In this document: piece by piece, positions 1 to 9,168 of the stretch
Layout of the letters: every line of letters starts with the position of its first letter
Position numbering within the stretch: position 1 is the first letter of the stretch
Program-made: the position numbers and the translations under genes
Origin: Nodularia sp. NIES-3585
GTDB taxonomy: Bacteria; Cyanobacteriota; Cyanobacteriia; Cyanobacteriales; Nostocaceae
Direction of reading: 5' to 3'
Length of the DNA stretch: 64,000 nucleotides
NCBI RefSeq assembly: GCF_002218065.1
Contig: NZ_BDUB01000001.1
Location: 259,567 to 323,566 of the forward strand
The notes under the pieces: model-generated
Database searches by the model: none
What the model was told of the DNA's origin: nothing
The model's input: only the letters and a program-made list of their open reading frames with translations

Positions 1-116
1 GTATCCTAATAATATTTATGCCTATGGTAAGAAATATTTAACTACCAGCAAATTTAGGGATATTACTCGTTATCATTGACATTAGTGAAAAGAAAAAAGA
101 GTAATCATCCCACACT

Positions 117-1028
117 ATGTATCACTCATCAATAGACTCCTGTGAAGCAGTTGCAACAGGCGAAGAACCACCGCCGTTACCATTGCAACAAGAAATAATT
201 TTCCAGGAGACTAAAGACATCTTCACTGACCAGCAACCAGCCGAAGTAGCCACAGCAATTTCACAACTTCCCTATGGTTGGCAAGCAGAAGCATTTTATA
301 AGCTACCAAGACATCAAGCGATCGCAGTTTACCAATCTCTGAATACTATCGTGCAACAGCACCTGAGAGAGGATTTTCAGAAAAAAGATGATTTAGATTT
401 TACCGACGAATTATCACCAGATGAGCGCATAGAAATATTTGAGTTGCTCTATACACCTAAAGCCGCTCAGAATGCACAGCCAGAGGAAAATGAAGACAAC
501 AGCCCTTTAGCAATTGTGAAACGGCGCTTCGGTTGGCTATTGATTCTGCTAATTGCTAGTACCGCCACTACAGCAGTGATTAAAAGTCAAGAACATATTT
601 TGCAACAAGTCGTTGTACTTGCCAGCTTTATTCCCTTGCTGATTGCTTACGGTGGAAACGTCAGTACACAAACAGCCACAGTTGTAGTCCGGGCGTTGAA
701 TTCCCCGAAAACTCAGTTAAAAACTTTGATTCAGCAAGTTCTTTACCGAGAGATGGCTTCTGGCATTATTTTAGGAGCAATTCTCGGACTGCTGGTAATA
801 GGTGAAGCAATGCTGTTGCAAGACAGTCCTGTTGTAGCCCTTGTGATTGGGGTGAGTTTGTTTACCATTTCGGTCTTAGCTAGTTTCTGTGGTGCAATGC
901 TGCCATTTTTCTTCCAAATTCTCGGATTTGATCCGGCGTTAATGTCGGCTCCTTTAGGGGCTACCCTTGTGGATGTAGCAGGAATCCTGATCTACTTACA
1001 AATAGCGCGGTTGTTTTTACACATTTAG
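117..1028 (+). CDS. MgtE-family divalent cation transporter without CBS domains
   Basis: Probable Mg2+ (or related divalent cation) channel/transporter of the inner membrane. The C-terminal half (residues about 137-302) holds about five hydrophobic segments and family landmarks: GGNVSTQ at 179-185 and a last helix with DP...TLVDVAGILIY near 272-293. The first 120 residues are soluble and resemble the helical MgtE N domain, but the paired CBS domains normally found between the N domain and the membrane part are missing; a short acidic linker (PEENEDN) sits there instead. At 303 residues it is much shorter than the usual 450 or so. The CBS domains sense cytosolic Mg2+ in studied MgtE, so gating is inferred to differ. 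Family assignment is good; the ion is inferred. Confidence 0.85.
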   Translation: MYHSSIDSCEAVATGEEPPPLPLQQEIIFQETKDIFTDQQPAEVATAISQLPYGWQAEAFYKLPRHQAIAVYQSLNTIVQQHLREDFQKKDDLDFTDELSPDERIEIFELLYTPKAAQNAQPEENEDNSPLAIVKRRFGWLLILLIASTATTAVIKSQEHILQQVVVLASFIPLLIAYGGNVSTQTATVVVRALNSPKTQLKTLIQQVLYREMASGIILGAILGLLVIGEAMLLQDSPVVALVIGVSLFTISVLASFCGAMLPFFFQILGFDPALMSAPLGATLVDVAGILIYLQIARLFLHI

Positions 1029-1096
1029 AAAAGTAAAATGGGCTGTAACCATAGTTAAATTCATCACGCAGCCACAGGATAATTAGGAGTAATTGA

Positions 1097-1456
1097 GTGC
1101 AAAGACTATTAATATTGTTATTCTTGACAATTTTCCTATTAATCAATAATTTTACTTCGCCCGCGATGGGCTTTGCCCCGCCTTTGGCGATCGCAGCAGA
1201 AATAAATCATGGCGCAGAAGTTTTTAGCGTTCATTGTGCGGGGTGTCATATCAACGGTGGTAACATTATCCGCCGGGGTAAAAACTTGAAAAAGCCAGCC
1301 TTGGAAAGATATGGGATGAACACCATAGAGGCAATTACAGGTATAATTACTAATGGTAAAAATAATATGTCAGCCTACAAAGACCGCCTGACAACATCGG
1401 AAATTCAAGCAGTTGCGGCTTATGTCCTTGAACAAGCCGAAATAGGTTGGCGTTAG
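1097..1456 (+). CDS. petJ: Cytochrome c6 (c553-type), soluble lumenal electron carrier
   Basis: Small class I c-type cytochrome that carries electrons from cytochrome b6f to photosystem I, or to terminal oxidase, in the thylakoid lumen. The heme motif CAGCH is at residues 47-51 and the probable axial Met is M91. A hydrophobic leader (residues 1-22) and a likely cleavage site after AIAA (about 34) predict export, leaving about 85 mature residues, normal for c6. The GTG start at 1097 is preceded by AGGAG at 1085-1089. Cyanobacteria often carry several c6 paralogues, and this basic, R/K-rich one may be a c6B/C-type form rather than the main plastocyanin substitute; the sequence alone does not decide. 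Confidence 0.85.
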   Translation: MQRLLILLFLTIFLLINNFTSPAMGFAPPLAIAAEINHGAEVFSVHCAGCHINGGNIIRRGKNLKKPALERYGMNTIEAITGIITNGKNNMSAYKDRLTTSEIQAVAAYVLEQAEIGWR

Positions 1457-1703
1457 TTACTCAACTTGGCAAGTAATTTTTAATATTATAAAATCAGGAC
1501 TTTGGCACAATTATGAGGAAAAGAACCGCAGAGGCACAGAGTACACAGAGTTTGAGAGTTTTGTTGCCTAATTCCTCAGAATATTAAAAAAAAGATAGCG
1601 ATCGCATTCATTCTATATCAAGCCAGTCACGATATATCAATCCATAGGCGACTGTGGCGACGAATATCGCCGATAACCAAAAATAATAGGAGCAGTTTCT
1701 AGT

Positions 1704-2162
1704 ATGCAATCTAGCACTACCCCCAAAACCCAGCTTGTAGCCGGAAATCTCCGTTGTGTGCATCATATTGCTCTCAACGTCAAGGATATGCAAGCTTCAC
1801 GGTACTTTTACGGTACTGTTTTAGGCTTGCATGAACTTACAGGCGATGAAGTACCAGCCACCTTGATAGAACTTGTGGATACAGGAAAAGTCGCCAATTT
1901 TGTTACCCCTGATGGCACAATTTTAGATTTATTTTGGGAACCGGAATTATCACCAGCCGATCCCAATCCAGAAAAGAAATTTACCAGAGCATACCATCTC
2001 GCCTTTGATATAGATCCGCGATTATTTGAGTCAGCAGTGGCGGTACTGAGAGAAAATCACATAGCGATCGCTCATGGCCCAGTTACTCGCCCTACGGGTA
2101 AAGGTGTATACTTTTATGATCCAGATGGATTCATGCTAGAAATTCGATGCAATCCCGAATAA
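1704..2162 (+). CDS. VOC superfamily (glyoxalase/bleomycin resistance-type) protein
   Basis: A single compact VOC fold of about 130 residues after a short leader. It opens with RCVHHIALNVKDMQASRYFY, the usual first beta strand and metal-site His, and closes with GVYFYDPDGFMLEIRCNPE, the usual last strand with the metal-ligand Glu. Such proteins bind a divalent metal and act as glyoxalases, dioxygenases or antibiotic-binding proteins. The substrate cannot be told from the sequence, and there is no operon partner that helps. The gene stands alone, 247 bp downstream of petJ. Confidence 0.75.
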   Translation: MQSSTTPKTQLVAGNLRCVHHIALNVKDMQASRYFYGTVLGLHELTGDEVPATLIELVDTGKVANFVTPDGTILDLFWEPELSPADPNPEKKFTRAYHLAFDIDPRLFESAVAVLRENHIAIAHGPVTRPTGKGVYFYDPDGFMLEIRCNPE

Positions 2163-2224
2163 CATCCCCATCTGGTTCTTTATCCCCCTTGCTCCCCTGC
2201 CTACCTCAACAATGGAATATTTTT

Positions 2225-2830
2225 TTAATTGTCAGTCCCTAAGGTAGTAGTTGGTGGAGAACTCAGATTCAAAAAAGTGATCAATTTGAGAGTACGACGT
2301 TGAATTTTCCAACGCCCATTTACTTTCACAACCTCATCCTCATAAGTCCCATTAGCTACATCAATGCTAGTATCCGAAATTTTGTGCGTTGCATGGAGAT
2401 AAGAAGACATCTGGGCTTGGTTCCCTTGAACAGAGATATTTAGCGTCCCAATCAGGTGTTGAGTAGCCACATAGCCATTATTTTGGAAAACTGAAGCCAC
2501 GAAATCCGCCCATGCATCTGTTCCTATCAGAGTTTGACTAGCGCCATCAGGAAAAACTGCTGTGATAACTGCATCAGGAGTAAAACAATCTTGATAAATA
2601 TTTTTTCCTTCTAAAACATTTCCACTACCAATAGCGTCAGTTCCCAGGGCGTAACAGGTTGTTAATTTTTGAATTTCTAATTGCGCGTTAGGTTGACTTG
2701 CATTTGCTGGCTCAAACCTACCCCCAATCAGCAAGACAAAAGTAACTGCTAGGGTGATTAAGGTAACACGATGCCACAAAATTGAGATTAACTTTGAAAA
2801 TGTTCGCCTGTATTCTCTTCTTGTTTCCAT
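2225..2830 (-). CDS. Exported SnoaL/NTF2-like protein
   Basis: A 201-residue protein with a basic N-terminus and one hydrophobic stretch (about 18-38, ending near ANAS), so it is probably exported or membrane anchored. The rest, from about residue 50, fits the SnoaL-like/NTF2 cone fold: a first helix around IQKLTTCYALGTDAI, the CFTPDAVITAVFPDG strand region and the terminal GRWKIQRRTLKLI strand. Members are cyclases, dehydratases or binding proteins; no function can be assigned. It lies 184 bp downstream of the giant kinase gene on the same strand, with a 7-bp tandem repeat tract between them. Confidence 0.6.
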   Translation of the reverse strand: METRREYRRTFSKLISILWHRVTLITLAVTFVLLIGGRFEPANASQPNAQLEIQKLTTCYALGTDAIGSGNVLEGKNIYQDCFTPDAVITAVFPDGASQTLIGTDAWADFVASVFQNNGYVATQHLIGTLNISVQGNQAQMSSYLHATHKISDTSIDVANGTYEDEVVKVNGRWKIQRRTLKLITFLNLSSPPTTTLGTDN

Positions 2831-2955
2831 GAAATGAGTTCCTGATTTTTACTATAATTTGCATCTTGCACTTTGACTTGAACTAAAATATGGCAACCGC
2901 CAAGGAGGTTAAGACATAAACGGATAATCAAACTTAGACACCAAAAGGGTTTTAA

Positions 2956-2992
2956 CCCACTCCCCACTCCCCACTCCCCACTCCCCACTCCC
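2956..2992. repeat. Tandem heptamer tract (CCCCACT)n
   Basis: About five copies of a CCCCACT/AGTGGGG heptamer lie between the kinase gene and the SnoaL-like gene. The same unit recurs at 9147-9170, 20647-20684, 30369-30486 and 31620-31657. It matches the short tandemly repeated repetitive (STRR) sequences known from heterocyst-forming cyanobacteria. Confidence 0.9.
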
Positions 2993-3014
2993 TTGCTACG
3001 TGTAGATAATAAAC

Positions 3015-6000
3015 TTATAGAGGAATAGAAATAATAAATTCCGTTCCTTCTCCTAAAACTGATTCACAAGTAAAACTACCATTGTGCTTTTCTTCTATAA
3101 TTTTTTGACTGATAGATAATCCTAATCCCGTACCTTGTCCGACAGGTTTAGTCGTAAATAAATGATCAAAAATACATGATTTAACTTCTTCTGTCATGCC
3201 TTTGCCGTTATCTTTTATCTTAATAATTACATTTTGATGATTTTCAGATAATTGAGTTTTAATTGTGATTATTTGAGTAGGTTTAGCTTGATTTTCTGCA
3301 TAAGTAGAACCACTAACGGCTTCATCTAAAGCGTCAATAGCATTTGCTAATATATTCATGAAAACCTGATTCAATTGTCCTAAATAGCATTTTAGTTTGG
3401 GAATGTTTCCATAATTTTTAATAATTTCGATGGCGGGACGACGATGATTAGCTTTGAGGCGATGTTGTAAAATCAACAAAGTGCTATCAATGCCTTCGTG
3501 AATATTTGCTGATAATTTAGATGTAGTATCAGCACGGGAAAAAGTCCGCAGAGAAGTACTGATATTACGGATGCGTTGTGTACTCAATTTCATACTATCA
3601 ATGATTTGGGGTAAATCTTTCAGCAGGTAATCTATCTCGATTTCTGCGGCTTTTTGTTGAATTTCTGCCCCAGGATTAGGAAATTTTGCTTGGTACATTT
3701 CTAGATAATCTATTAAATCAATTACAGCATCTTTTGCTTGTCCGATACTACCTGAAATAAAACCAACTGGGTTATTAATTTCATGTGCTACCCCAGCTAT
3801 TAAATTTCCCAAGGAAGACATTTTTTCACTTTGCATAAGTTGGATTTGTGTCGCTTGTAAATCTTTGATAGCTTTTTCTAATTGTCGAGTTTTATCTTGC
3901 TCTCTAGCAAATAAACAGGCATTTTCTATAGCAATTGCCATTTGAGAAACTAATATTTTTAATACTTCTACTCTTTCTGGAATAAAAGCACCTGTTGTCA
4001 ATTTATTTTCTAAATAAATAATGCCTGTAAGCTGCGTTTGGTAAATAATTGGTAAACAAAAAATTGATTTACATTGGGATTTTTCAATATATCTATCCCC
4101 ATTAAATTGTTCCGCAAGTGTCGCGTCATTTAAGACAACAATTTTCTGCGTTCTCAAAACGTAATTGACAATAGAAATGGGTAACTCTTGGTAGGTTTCA
4201 ATAGGAATAGATTGTAAGACTATCACCTCATCATCAAACTCAGTACCAGAGGCTTCTAGATAAAGTTGATTATTTTTAAATAGAAATAATAATGCTTTCT
4301 GTGCAGCAGCATTTTGGAGTAAAGTTTTGATTAATTTACTCAACAGATTTTCTAAAACAATTTCATTAGTAATCGCTTGGGAAAACTTGATAAATGTATC
4401 AAAATCTAGGACATCACTAAAATCACTGCTGGTAGTAGTTTTAGTCGCAATCTGAGTCATCCCTGACTTTAAGGGAGAAATTTCAGCATTGCTGGTTTGT
4501 TTTACTAAAAAAGGATACTTTGATTCTAAATGTTTCACTTTAGCGATCGCACCCCAACGAATATATGTATAATAAGCTTTGGTTATATAAGTTTGATGAA
4601 TTAATTCTTTACCTAAAGCTTGATAAAACACTCCAGCTAACTCATAAGCTAAAGCTTCTTCTTGGAGATAACCATTTTCCTGTGATTTAGCAATGGCATT
4701 TTCATAGTATTCCATTGCTGCCAATTTTTCGCCCAAAACTCGATACCTTTCAGCTTCCACAAGATAAAATTTGTGTAAGTGATTCATCGGGGCGTGAGTC
4801 GCCCAGAGTTGCATTTTTTGCTGATTAGTTGCGACTTTTTCCAAAATAGACTTTTGCTCAGACTCTTGAGCATTACAATAAATAGCTAGTTGGGCTAAAG
4901 AATCATAAAAATAAAACAGAGGTACAACAAATAGCCCTGTAACTCCACCTAAGGATTTTTCTGCTATCACTGCATTTTCGACAGCTTGATCATACTCTCC
5001 AAACAGATAAGAGAGCATTAGCTTATTAGTAAATAAATGATTAATTGTGTAAAGGTCATTATATTTTTGGTGAACTGGTAGCATAGTTTGCTCATTATAT
5101 GCATCTCCTAATAGACAGGAGATATTTTCAGGATTAGATTTTAAATTTATAACTGTTTGTAAATATATTTGATTCCAAGTTAAGGCTACTTGTTGTTTGA
5201 TTTTTTTGAGTGAATCACAGTAAGCTATCAGTTCCTTTTCTAAACCCAAAATTTCTTTACCTAGCCAAAATGAATGATAAGGATAAATATAACCACAATA
5301 GCCAGCGTATTCTAAATCTCCAGTTTCTAAACCGCAAGCGTAGCCAGTGTTAGATGTTAAAAATGTCTCTCTAATATGTTCTTTCCAATGCAGAACATGG
5401 GCGCTAATCACTGTGAGAATTTTAGCTTTAAGTTCTGTGGAGTTGAATTGTGATACCAGACTGAAAGCCAATTTACCAAATTCATAGCCAGAATCAATTT
5501 CTCCTTGAACTCCGCACAGAATTAAGGCATAAAGACTGTAACCATAAGCAGATACGGCTGTATTCCCATATTTTAAAGATAAATTGACCATTTCACAGGC
5601 AATAATTGGCATCATTGCCGGAGCAGTTTGAAAAGCCGCCGGGAGAACTCCCATTAAAATTTTCATTGCTGCAATCTTGTTAGGGTCAGTCATTAATGGT
5701 AAGTTAATTAAATCTGCGATCGCCTCCGGCACTGCGCTGAGTCTTTCAGACACGCTACGCGAACGCGCAATCGCCAAAGGCGGTACTGAGTCCATCGCTT
5801 TCCCTTTTAAGTTAGTAGTAATGTCATCCATTCCTTGCTGAAAATCAGAAGCCGTTGGCTCATGGGGAAAATTTATCCCTAACAATTGCAGAATTGAGAG
5901 TGCCGTCTGGATAGCTTCTAATTGTTGGCTCTGGACTGTTGAAGCTATCATCTTTAATTCGTAGACTTTGACTTTATCTAATAAAGTTTTTGCTTGTTGC

Positions 6001-8504
6001 AACACCACTTCAGTCCATTGCTGCATCTGCTCAAACTTACCACTGAGATAGGCTACTTCAGCGGCTCCATCATATAAAGCAATAGTTAACTTATATTCAG
6101 TTTGCCAAGCATCTGTACTTAAAAGTTCTATCCCAGTTTCCAAGTATTTCAGCGCCGCTTCGTAAGCTGTTGCAGCTTTTGCCTTACATCCAGCAATTAA
6201 ATTTAGTCGGGCTAATTCAGTTTTATCAGATTGCTCAACCAAATAAATAATTCCGATATTTAACTGATTAACAATATCAAAAATATTGCTTTCTATTTCC
6301 TCCTGGGGTGTATTCTTTAAAAGTAACTGACCGATTTTAAAATGAGTCAGTTTTTTCTGAGATTCAGGAATCAACGAATAAGCCGCTTGCTGTACTCTGT
6401 CATGCAAAAATTTATAACCTACCCGCGAACTATCGAAATTTAAATTAATTGCTTCTGCTTGATTAAAGACTAAAGGAATGCGGTAAGCCTCACTTAAAGG
6501 CAATATTAAGCCAGCTTGCAAAGCTGAATACAAATTCTGTGCAGTCAAAGAGGGCGATTGTTCATGAATGATTGATAAAACATCCAGACTAAAACTGTCA
6601 CCCACACAAGCTGCTAATTTTAAAACATCTTGGGTAAATCTTGGTAGCTTCTCCAAGCGACTAGCAACTAGTTCAACGATATTTTTATCAGTAATGCCAA
6701 TTGCTTGAATTTCTGGTAAACTCCATTGCCATTCAGCAGCCTTAAAATCAAACTTCAAGAGTGTATCTTGATAAAGTACCTGAATTAGTTGTGTGATAAA
6801 AAATGGATTACCTCCTGTTTTATTCCAAATTAATTCAGCTAACACAATCAGTCTTTGATTATTTTCTTTAGCAGAATTTTCAATAAAGCAACTTTCCTGG
6901 AGAGTTTCAGTAATTAATTGAGTTACATTTTCTAAATCTAAAGATGGCAATACAATATTGTTAACGACTACGCCAGCAACTTTAATATCTTTTATTGTTT
7001 GAATTAATGGATGTGCTGAACTGACTTCATTATCTCTATATGCCCCAATTAATAATAAATATTTACTGTTAATATCACTCATTAATATTTTAACTAAATT
7101 TAATGTGGCAGAATCTGCCCATTGCAAATCATCTAAAAATATAACTAAGGGGTGTTCTTTTTGAGCAAAGACTTTAATAAACTGTTGAAAAACACAATGG
7201 AAACGGTTTTGTGATTCCGTTGCTCCCACTTGAGGAACTTCTGGCTGTTTACCAATAATTAATTCCACTTCTGGAATCACATTAATAATAACTTGTCCAT
7301 TGCTTCCTAATGCTGCCAACACTTTATTTCGCCATGCTTTTATTTTTTCATTATTCTCTGTTAATAAGTAACGCATTAAGTCAGCAAAAGCATGAATTAA
7401 AGGAGCGTAGGGAACATTTCGTTTTAATTGGTCAAACTTCCCAGAAATAAAATAACCTTGTTGGCGAGTAATTGGTTTATTTACTTCATTAACTAATGCC
7501 GATTTACCAATACCAGAATAACCGGAAATTAGCATGATTTCGCTACTTCCAGATGTAACATTTTCAAATGCGGCTAAAAGTTCTTGAAGCTGTTGGTCAC
7601 GCCCATATAATTTTTGTGGAATTAATAGCTGACTTAATACGTCTAAACGTCCAGGAACAAAATTAGTAATTTCACTAGAATTGTTCAAATGGTGAAGACA
7701 TAACTCTAAATCAGCTAATAATCCTGCATGACTTTGATATCTATCTTCCGCATTTTTCGCCATCAACTTCATCACAATTGCTGATATATTGGCAGGTATT
7801 TCTGGATCTAATGACTGCGGGTTTACTGGGGTAACAGCAATATGACTGTAAACTATCTCTAAGGGGTCTTCGCTAAAAAATGGTATTTTCTTAGTGAGGA
7901 TTTCATATAAAGTCACACCCAGAGAATAAAAATCACTCCGATAATCAAGAATTCGATTCATTCTCCCAGTTTGTTCAGGAGACATATAAGCAAGTGTACC
8001 TTCAACAGAGTTGGGGTTAGTAAACTGGGGATTTTCTTGATTGAGGCGGGAAGCTATGCCAAAATCAGTGAGTTTAACAATACTTGTTTGGAGATTTATA
8101 ATAATATTACTGGGCTTAATATCTTTGTGAATAATTTGATGATTATGTAAATAATCTAAAGCTTGAGTTATTTGAATAGCAATATTTAAATAGTTAACTA
8201 AATTGAGCTTTTTGAGTTGTAGAATTTGTGCCAAAGACTCACCCCCAAAATCTTCTAACAACAATCCCATACGATTGTCAAATGTTTCCAGGCTGATAGC
8301 TTTAACTATATGAGGATGGTCTAAATCTTGCTGAATTTGATACTCATTTTTCAGGCGAGTCAAGGCTTCCAGGGTAGGATATTCATTTTTGAGAACTTTG
8401 AGAACAACTCGCTGTTGCGTGTTGGGTATTTGTATTTGATAGATAACAGTCTGAATTCCTTCGTGGAGAGTGGATTTTATTTCGTATCCAGTCAGGTTTG
8501 CCAT
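3015..8504 (-). CDS. Giant hybrid Ser/Thr kinase - AAA ATPase - GAF - histidine kinase
   Basis: An 1829-residue signalling protein of the HstK type found in heterocystous cyanobacteria. Domains in order: a eukaryotic-type protein kinase at about 5-275 (IIHKDIKPSN catalytic loop with HKD in place of HRD, then TDFGIAS and GTLAYMSPEQTG); an AAA_16 ATPase at about 295-560 (Walker A GYSGIGKS, Walker B LVIFLDDLQWAD); a long helical repeat region at about 600-1280; a GAF domain at about 1340-1490; a short coiled coil; then a histidine kinase with phospho-acceptor AHEINNP and ATPase boxes NQVFMNILANAIDAL, IKDNGKGM and TGLGLSISQ. No transmembrane segment is seen, so it should be cytosolic. A repeat-derived insert interrupts the helical region (see 5728-5790). 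The signal and targets are unknown. Confidence 0.93.
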   Translation of the reverse strand: MANLTGYEIKSTLHEGIQTVIYQIQIPNTQQRVVLKVLKNEYPTLEALTRLKNEYQIQQDLDHPHIVKAISLETFDNRMGLLLEDFGGESLAQILQLKKLNLVNYLNIAIQITQALDYLHNHQIIHKDIKPSNIIINLQTSIVKLTDFGIASRLNQENPQFTNPNSVEGTLAYMSPEQTGRMNRILDYRSDFYSLGVTLYEILTKKIPFFSEDPLEIVYSHIAVTPVNPQSLDPEIPANISAIVMKLMAKNAEDRYQSHAGLLADLELCLHHLNNSSEITNFVPGRLDVLSQLLIPQKLYGRDQQLQELLAAFENVTSGSSEIMLISGYSGIGKSALVNEVNKPITRQQGYFISGKFDQLKRNVPYAPLIHAFADLMRYLLTENNEKIKAWRNKVLAALGSNGQVIINVIPEVELIIGKQPEVPQVGATESQNRFHCVFQQFIKVFAQKEHPLVIFLDDLQWADSATLNLVKILMSDINSKYLLLIGAYRDNEVSSAHPLIQTIKDIKVAGVVVNNIVLPSLDLENVTQLITETLQESCFIENSAKENNQRLIVLAELIWNKTGGNPFFITQLIQVLYQDTLLKFDFKAAEWQWSLPEIQAIGITDKNIVELVASRLEKLPRFTQDVLKLAACVGDSFSLDVLSIIHEQSPSLTAQNLYSALQAGLILPLSEAYRIPLVFNQAEAINLNFDSSRVGYKFLHDRVQQAAYSLIPESQKKLTHFKIGQLLLKNTPQEEIESNIFDIVNQLNIGIIYLVEQSDKTELARLNLIAGCKAKAATAYEAALKYLETGIELLSTDAWQTEYKLTIALYDGAAEVAYLSGKFEQMQQWTEVVLQQAKTLLDKVKVYELKMIASTVQSQQLEAIQTALSILQLLGINFPHEPTASDFQQGMDDITTNLKGKAMDSVPPLAIARSRSVSERLSAVPEAIADLINLPLMTDPNKIAAMKILMGVLPAAFQTAPAMMPIIACEMVNLSLKYGNTAVSAYGYSLYALILCGVQGEIDSGYEFGKLAFSLVSQFNSTELKAKILTVISAHVLHWKEHIRETFLTSNTGYACGLETGDLEYAGYCGYIYPYHSFWLGKEILGLEKELIAYCDSLKKIKQQVALTWNQIYLQTVINLKSNPENISCLLGDAYNEQTMLPVHQKYNDLYTINHLFTNKLMLSYLFGEYDQAVENAVIAEKSLGGVTGLFVVPLFYFYDSLAQLAIYCNAQESEQKSILEKVATNQQKMQLWATHAPMNHLHKFYLVEAERYRVLGEKLAAMEYYENAIAKSQENGYLQEEALAYELAGVFYQALGKELIHQTYITKAYYTYIRWGAIAKVKHLESKYPFLVKQTSNAEISPLKSGMTQIATKTTTSSDFSDVLDFDTFIKFSQAITNEIVLENLLSKLIKTLLQNAAAQKALLFLFKNNQLYLEASGTEFDDEVIVLQSIPIETYQELPISIVNYVLRTQKIVVLNDATLAEQFNGDRYIEKSQCKSIFCLPIIYQTQLTGIIYLENKLTTGAFIPERVEVLKILVSQMAIAIENACLFAREQDKTRQLEKAIKDLQATQIQLMQSEKMSSLGNLIAGVAHEINNPVGFISGSIGQAKDAVIDLIDYLEMYQAKFPNPGAEIQQKAAEIEIDYLLKDLPQIIDSMKLSTQRIRNISTSLRTFSRADTTSKLSANIHEGIDSTLLILQHRLKANHRRPAIEIIKNYGNIPKLKCYLGQLNQVFMNILANAIDALDEAVSGSTYAENQAKPTQIITIKTQLSENHQNVIIKIKDNGKGMTEEVKSCIFDHLFTTKPVGQGTGLGLSISQKIIEEKHNGSFTCESVLGEGTEFIISIPL
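5728..5790. repeat. Dispersed cyanobacterial repeat inside the giant kinase gene
   Basis: The motif ACGCTACGCGAACGCGCAAT with flanking GCGATCGCCTCCGGCAC is of the same type as intergenic repeats at 41082-41135, 23509-23530 and 13990-14060, yet it lies in frame inside the kinase. It encodes an Arg/Ser-rich stretch (AIARSRSVSERL, about residues 908-919) that looks unlike its helical surroundings. This suggests a repeat that moved into the gene without breaking the frame. Confidence 0.6.
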
Positions 8505-8665
8505 TGCTGTTTAAATATATAATTACAAAACCCCCTTACCGCAATGAAAGAGGGGTGATGCTTTTATTATTCCCAGTGGAAGAGGATTATTATCATTACA
8601 TGGCAGTCAATCCTGATTAATTAACCAAAAGTTGAGCCATTCCAACCCTCAGCAAGACCAAAAAA

Positions 8666-8714
8666 GCTCTCTCAGTGTCAGATGCGAATAGATAGTACAT
8701 AGCACTGAGAGAGC
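8666..8714. repeat. Perfect 12-bp inverted repeat in a partly duplicated gene end
   Basis: GCTCTCTCAGTG (8666-8677) and CACTGAGAGAGC (8703-8714) are perfect inverted copies separated by 25 bp. No T run follows, so it is not an obvious terminator. It lies between the tautomerase gene's stop region (8735-8772) and a near-perfect second copy of that 3' end at about 8611-8650, so the hairpin separates two copies of one gene tail. Confidence 0.75.
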
Positions 8715-8742
8715 AACAAGAGTAAAACTTACCCTGGATTAA

Positions 8743-9096
8743 TTAACCAAAGGTTGAGCCATTCCAACCCCACATTGTACTTTTAGCATCCGCAAATTCT
8801 ATATAAATTCGATTTTCTGGTATTCCCAAACTTTGGTTAATCTCTTGGCAAAAGTCCTGACTCATGGCTTTGGTCTGGTCTGGCTTCATTGTGCCGATAC
8901 TTTTAATTTCAACATAGCAAACTGGGTCTGTTGTCCCGGCAAAGGTCATAGAAATACCGGGTTCAAAAGCTGTCATGACATAAGATTCAGGTTTACCCAG
9001 ATGTTTTGCTAATTTGCTGGATAAGTTCTTCAGCATTGTCTCAATATCGGTTTTTTGGGGAGCAAATACAGAAGTTTGGACTTTAATTAAAGGCAT
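8743..9096 (-). CDS. MIF/tautomerase superfamily protein (phenylpyruvate tautomerase-like)
   Basis: A 117-residue MIF-type protein. Pro2, which becomes the N-terminal catalytic base after Met removal, is present (MPLIKVQTSV), and the NRIYIEFADAKSTMWGWNGSTFG tail matches the MIF C-terminus that closes the trimer. Family members tautomerise phenylpyruvate or related enols in the cytosol; the physiological substrate in cyanobacteria is not known. The full family length is present. It is a lone gene upstream of cobM on the minus strand. Confidence 0.88.
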   Translation of the reverse strand: MPLIKVQTSVFAPQKTDIETMLKNLSSKLAKHLGKPESYVMTAFEPGISMTFAGTTDPVCYVEIKSIGTMKPDQTKAMSQDFCQEINQSLGIPENRIYIEFADAKSTMWGWNGSTFG

Positions 9097-9168
9097 AGGA
9101 TTGAATTAATATTTTGGTTTTTGTTGCTATTTTTCAGTTTATCGAACCCACTCCCCATTCCCCACTCC

